This document shows, piece after piece, positions 61,664 through 64,000 of a DNA stretch of 64,000 bases. Source of the stretch: Lepidurus packardi. Its lineage: Eukaryota; Arthropoda; Branchiopoda; Notostraca; Triopsidae. Below the pieces are notes generated by a model. That model was given only the letters and a program-made list of their open reading frames with translations. It did no database searches and had not been told where the DNA came from. Position numbers and translations under genes: made by a program. Within the stretch, counting starts at the first letter, position 1. Each line of letters opens with the position of its first letter. The stretch is from the NCBI GenBank assembly GCA_023053545.1, contig JAKZAN010000004.1, positions 11,160,001 to 11,224,000 on the forward strand, in the 5' to 3' direction.

Positions 61664-62695
61664 TCAACTGCGCATGGTAAGGTCCAAAGGTGCTGCGCTC
61701 ATCTCTTCTTTCAAGACGGGGTAGAGTCCGTGTTGATCCACATCTTCATCTTCCTCCGGAGAGTGGAGGAAATCGCGGGCTGTAAGGACACGAGCTTGGG
61801 CCCGGACGCACACTTGGGACTTGCGCGAAAGGTCGATAGGCGTGTCCTGTTCGGGGACGTCTTGGCCCAGGTGTTGCCCGTCTTCTTCGGCTTCAACTCG
61901 GTCGTCTTCGACGGTGGTTCGGTGATGGGAGGAGACTGGCGTACTGTAGAGCCGCGGATGATGCGAGAGAATGTGGTAATAGGGGTGCGTCGAGGGCAGT
62001 GGCAACGGCGGATGCACTGAAGAAGGGTAAGATGAGGGGGAATCGCCGAAGTCGCGGTCGCTGTGACTCGACTCGGGGGAAGGTTGTGTGTACTGGAAGC
62101 TGCTGGTACTGCCGATGGCGAGCAAACCCGCTTTGGGTGACACCGGATGATGAAGATGGCTCAACTTCTCCCGTTTGATGGGTCGGATGAGGGGATGATC
62201 TACGTCGTGGTCCGGGGACGGCGCGTCGGTTAGAGGCGGGGGCGTGAGCGACGTATCGGAGATGGATCGTTTGCTCTTGCTCGGCGGCTGATTCGTCTGA
62301 TTGAGCGAGGATGAGTCGCGAGAGGATGAGTTGGGCGAGCTGAGGGTTGGCGAAGGAGCCGATTTCCCGTTACGCGGGAGCATGAGGAAAGAGGTCGGAG
62401 TATCGTCGTTGGGTTCGGATTTGGTTTGAGACCCGGCCGGGCTCGGACTGTTGGTGTGGTACAGATGGCTGGAATCCATGGAGAGGCCCGTTTGTTCTTG
62501 CAACAGGCAGTGGATCTTGAACCAGTTGGAGCGGCGACCGTAGCGCGACCCGCTTTTGGACATGCCCACTAAAAGGCACTTGCGCAGGCGACAAGCCTTG
62601 CAGGAAGTGCGGTTTTTCTTGTCGATCACGCAGTTGCCGCCGTGTTTGCATTCCTGGATGGCTGAAACGTTACTATAGGTCCGTCCGAAGAATGA
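61664..62695 (-). CDS. eg: Gene 2 coding exon 2 (second zinc finger, knirps box, effector tail)
   Basis: This exon encodes residues 27-369 and begins after an ACAG| acceptor with TCA TTC TTC GGA (SFFG). The knirps box ([17 protein letters not shown]) is identical to gene 1. Beyond it the two proteins do not align until the C-terminus. There EQDTPIDLS (PIDLS at 312-316, 61826-61840) parallels EQDTPMDLS of gene 1, followed by an acidic patch (PEEDEDVD) and the terminal PLDLT at 362-366. IKRE (199-202) and LKEE near 354-357 fit the sumoylation consensus. The exon is GC-rich compared with its flanks. I see no eh1-like motif here, unlike gene 1. Confidence 0.93.
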   Translation of the reverse strand, partial: SFFGRTYSNVSAIQECKHGGNCVIDKKNRTSCKACRLRKCLLVGMSKSGSRYGRRSNWFKIHCLLQEQTGLSMDSSHLYHTNSPSPAGSQTKSEPNDDTPTSFLMLPRNGKSAPSPTLSSPNSSSRDSSSLNQTNQPPSKSKRSISDTSLTPPPLTDAPSPDHDVDHPLIRPIKREKLSHLHHPVSPKAGLLAIGSTSSFQYTQPSPESSHSDRDFGDSPSSYPSSVHPPLPLPSTHPYYHILSHHPRLYSTPVSSHHRTTVEDDRVEAEEDGQHLGQDVPEQDTPIDLSRKSQVCVRAQARVLTARDFLHSPEEDEDVDQHGLYPVLKEEMSAAPLDLTMRS

Positions 62696-63764
62696 CTGTT
62701 GAAATTGCGAAAAGAAAACAGGAGGAATTTAGATATTTGCTCTGGAAATACTTCAGCGGTGCAAGAAAAGAGAACTTTGCTACCGTTCCATAATTAAAAA
62801 GTTATTTAAAATAAGTTTCGTTAATTAGAGAAGGAATTGCTTCCAAAATTTACAGTCACAGAAATTTCTGCGAAAATAGTATTTTTGAGACAAGGTCAAC
62901 GAGGGAATTTAGTCTATTCTTATGATTTTATAGATTTTTTTCTTATAGAAATTGGAACTCGTTCGGTTTCCCCCATATTCTAAATAGTAAGCCACGAATC
63001 AAGAGTAGTACTGCCATTCATAGTGCACAGGCTTTCGTGGGTGCACACTGTACAGAGTTAGGTTAGGTAAAGGTTGAGTTAGGTTAGAAGCTAGACTAGG
63101 TAAAGCTAACCTAGCCTAGTTTCTAACCTAACCTAACGATCTACAGTGTGCACCCACGAAAGCCTGTGCACTATGAATGACAGTACTACTCTTGATTCGT
63201 GGCTTACTATTTAGAATGTGGGGGAAACCGAACAAGTAGCTATAAATTTGCGAAACTAAAGAAACTAAATTGAAATTCACAGAAATTTCTGCAAGAATGG
63301 TTTGGCCTTTTTTTAGTATCGTTGAAATAAATCCTCGAAAAAGAGAATTCAGTATAATTCATTTAATTGCGAAAGTTCAATGATTCAGGTCATTTAGTTT
63401 CACCTACATTTCGGAACACTTAAAATCACGTAAATGTCAGCATATTTTTAGGATCATTTAAATTCTTGAAAAAGGAATTTGAATGCAGTGTTATTGTTTC
63501 TTTATTTACGAAAGATTAACGAATTCCGTGCATGGAAGTGCACAGACATTTCCGCAATAATACTTTACATAGTTTGGCGGGGCTATTAGTTTGTTTTGTT
63601 CTTTTAAAGAAGAGACGAGCTTTTAAAGAAGAGACGAGCTTTTAAAGGAAGAGACAGATATGGGCAAAACAGATGAATGGACTTACTTTGCAACCTTCGC
63701 ATGTAAAAGCGCCAAAGTGGAACCCTGCAGCTGGCTCGCCACATACTTTGCATTTCTGGTTCAT
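61664..63764 (-). CDS. eg: Knirps-family (NR0A) zinc-finger transcription factor, eagle-like (gene 2)
   Basis: The coding sequence joins 63687-63764 to 61664-62695 and gives 369 residues ending in TGA. Like gene 1 it should be a nuclear sequence-specific factor without a ligand-binding domain. Fly Eagle specifies neuroblast and serotonergic neuron fates. Finger cysteines fall at the same residues as in gene 1 (5, 8, 22, 25; 42, 48, 58, 61), and the P-box is again CEGCKS. The second finger reads RTYSNVS and [16 protein letters not shown] and CKH.G.C are, from memory, Eagle-like. The tail is Ser/Pro-rich without the His and Ala tracts of gene 1. The promoter lies beyond the right edge. Family assignment is nearly certain. 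The eagle assignment rests on a few residues recalled from memory and is tentative. Confidence 0.92.
62957..63237. mobile_element. Near-perfect foldback (hairpin) element inside the gene 2 intron
   Basis: The left arm from GTTCGGTTTCCCCC (62961) is complementary to the right arm ending GGGGGAAACCGAAC (63233). About 90 bases pair with only two mismatches (CATATTC/CACATTC and CTGCC/CTGTC). The loop is rich in GTTAGG and CCTAACC words. It has no coding capacity. The high arm identity points to recent formation or insertion, or to constraint on the hairpin. No clear target-site duplication is visible. Confidence 0.88.
63603..63655. repeat. Short tandem repeat near the gene 2 exon 1 donor
   Basis: Two and a half copies of a 20-base unit, GAAGAGACGAGCTTTTAAA, lie 30-80 bases inside the intron from the donor of exon 1. 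Confidence 0.85.
63687..63764 (-). CDS. eg: Gene 2 coding exon 1 (first zinc finger)
   Basis: This exon has 26 codons, ATG AAC CAG to TGC AAA ([11 protein letters not shown] through CEGCK). Length and phase match gene 1 exon 1 exactly. The donor AAA|GTAAGT is a consensus donor. Against gene 1 the encoded peptide differs only at residue 4 (Lys for Leu), while many third positions differ. That points to an old duplication under strong constraint rather than a recent copy. Confidence 0.93.
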
Positions 63765-64000
63765 CTAGATTACAAAAGAAGATGGGAGAAAAAAAAGGAC
63801 AGAAAGAATTAGTAATTAGGTCTAGGTAACTTGTTATTGCGAGTTCTTCTCCCCCTTAAGTGGAAAAAAAGGCAACATAAACCATGATAAGGAGAAGTAC
63901 AACACGTAGATGGGAATTGGGAAGGAAGACCTCGCTCTAGTTTTAACCATATCCATCTATCTGTGTCGTCGTGAATGAGGAGGCACCGTTTTGGGTCTTG
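63765..64000 (-). other. Sequence upstream of the gene 2 ATG, probably intron
   Basis: On the minus strand CTTCTTTTGTAATCTAG directly precedes the ATG and looks like a splice acceptor, as in gene 1. The remaining 236 bases therefore probably belong to a 5' intron. There is no open frame continuing upstream, because TAG is in frame. I see nothing else distinctive before the window ends. Confidence 0.5.

Larger units (their letters stand above)
62696..63686 (-). other. Gene 2 intron between zinc-finger exons
   Basis: This 991 bp phase-0 GT-AG intron occupies the same codon position as in gene 1. It carries a near-perfect foldback element (62957-63237) and a short tandem repeat close to the donor (63603-63655). 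No coding segment is visible. Confidence 0.88.

Noticed and set aside
61649-62020. A 123-codon plus-strand frame
   Set aside because: It is antisense to gene 2 exon 2, with no recognisable domain.
63056-63140. GTTAGG/CCTAACC words resembling the arthropod telomere repeat TTAGG
   Set aside because: There are only a few degenerate units inside a hairpin loop, not an array. No telomeric or interstitial telomere claim is justified.
1-64000. CRISPR arrays, rRNA genes and bacterial-type operons
   Set aside because: None is present. The tandem arrays lack the repeat-spacer pattern, and the genes are eukaryotic and spliced.

Overview
The window looks like arthropod nuclear DNA. It carries two knirps-family (NR0A) zinc-finger genes, a nuclear-receptor-like family that lacks a ligand-binding domain and is best known from insects and other arthropods. 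The coding parts are GC-rich, the rest is AT-rich with many poly-T runs and microsatellites, and both genes have spliceosomal GT-AG introns. I cannot name the species. The large spacing and lack of other genes would suit a medium-sized arthropod genome, perhaps a crustacean or another non-fly lineage.

Layout: both genes lie on the minus strand. Gene 1 (20594-23661, knirps/knirps-related-like, 466 residues) and gene 2 (61664-63764, eagle-like, 369 residues) share one architecture. A 26-codon exon holds the first zinc finger, a phase-0 intron follows at the same codon, and one large exon holds the second finger, the knirps box and a long low-complexity effector region. That region ends in a PxDLS CtBP-type motif and a terminal PLDLT. 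In both genes a splice-acceptor-like TAG sits directly before the ATG, so an upstream non-coding exon and the promoter are probably missing here (gene 2) or somewhere in the 38 kb between the genes (gene 1).

Everything else (1-20593 and 23662-61663) appears to be non-coding. It holds tandem repeats (near 4.0, 11.9, 34.3, 36.2, 38.1, 39.3, 53.2 and 58.2 kb), microsatellites, two long foldback elements (about 17.0 kb, and 63.1 kb inside the gene 2 intron) and a small dispersed repeat.

The most interesting signal is a pair of related non-coding segments about 310 bp long. Copy A (2088-2396) lies 18 kb 3' of gene 1. Copy B (46124-46431) lies 15 kb 3' of gene 2 and is inverted. They share an ordered series of exact blocks, three of which keep identical spacing. 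This fits a regulatory module duplicated with the genes and kept since. A second, smaller match lies close to the 3' end of each gene (19186-19232 and 61319-61362). Octamer (ATGCAAAT), CRE (TGACGTCA) and Pho/YY1-like (AAAATGGCG) sequences also seem over-represented by hand count, as expected for a long developmental regulatory landscape. All regulatory claims are inferences from sequence.
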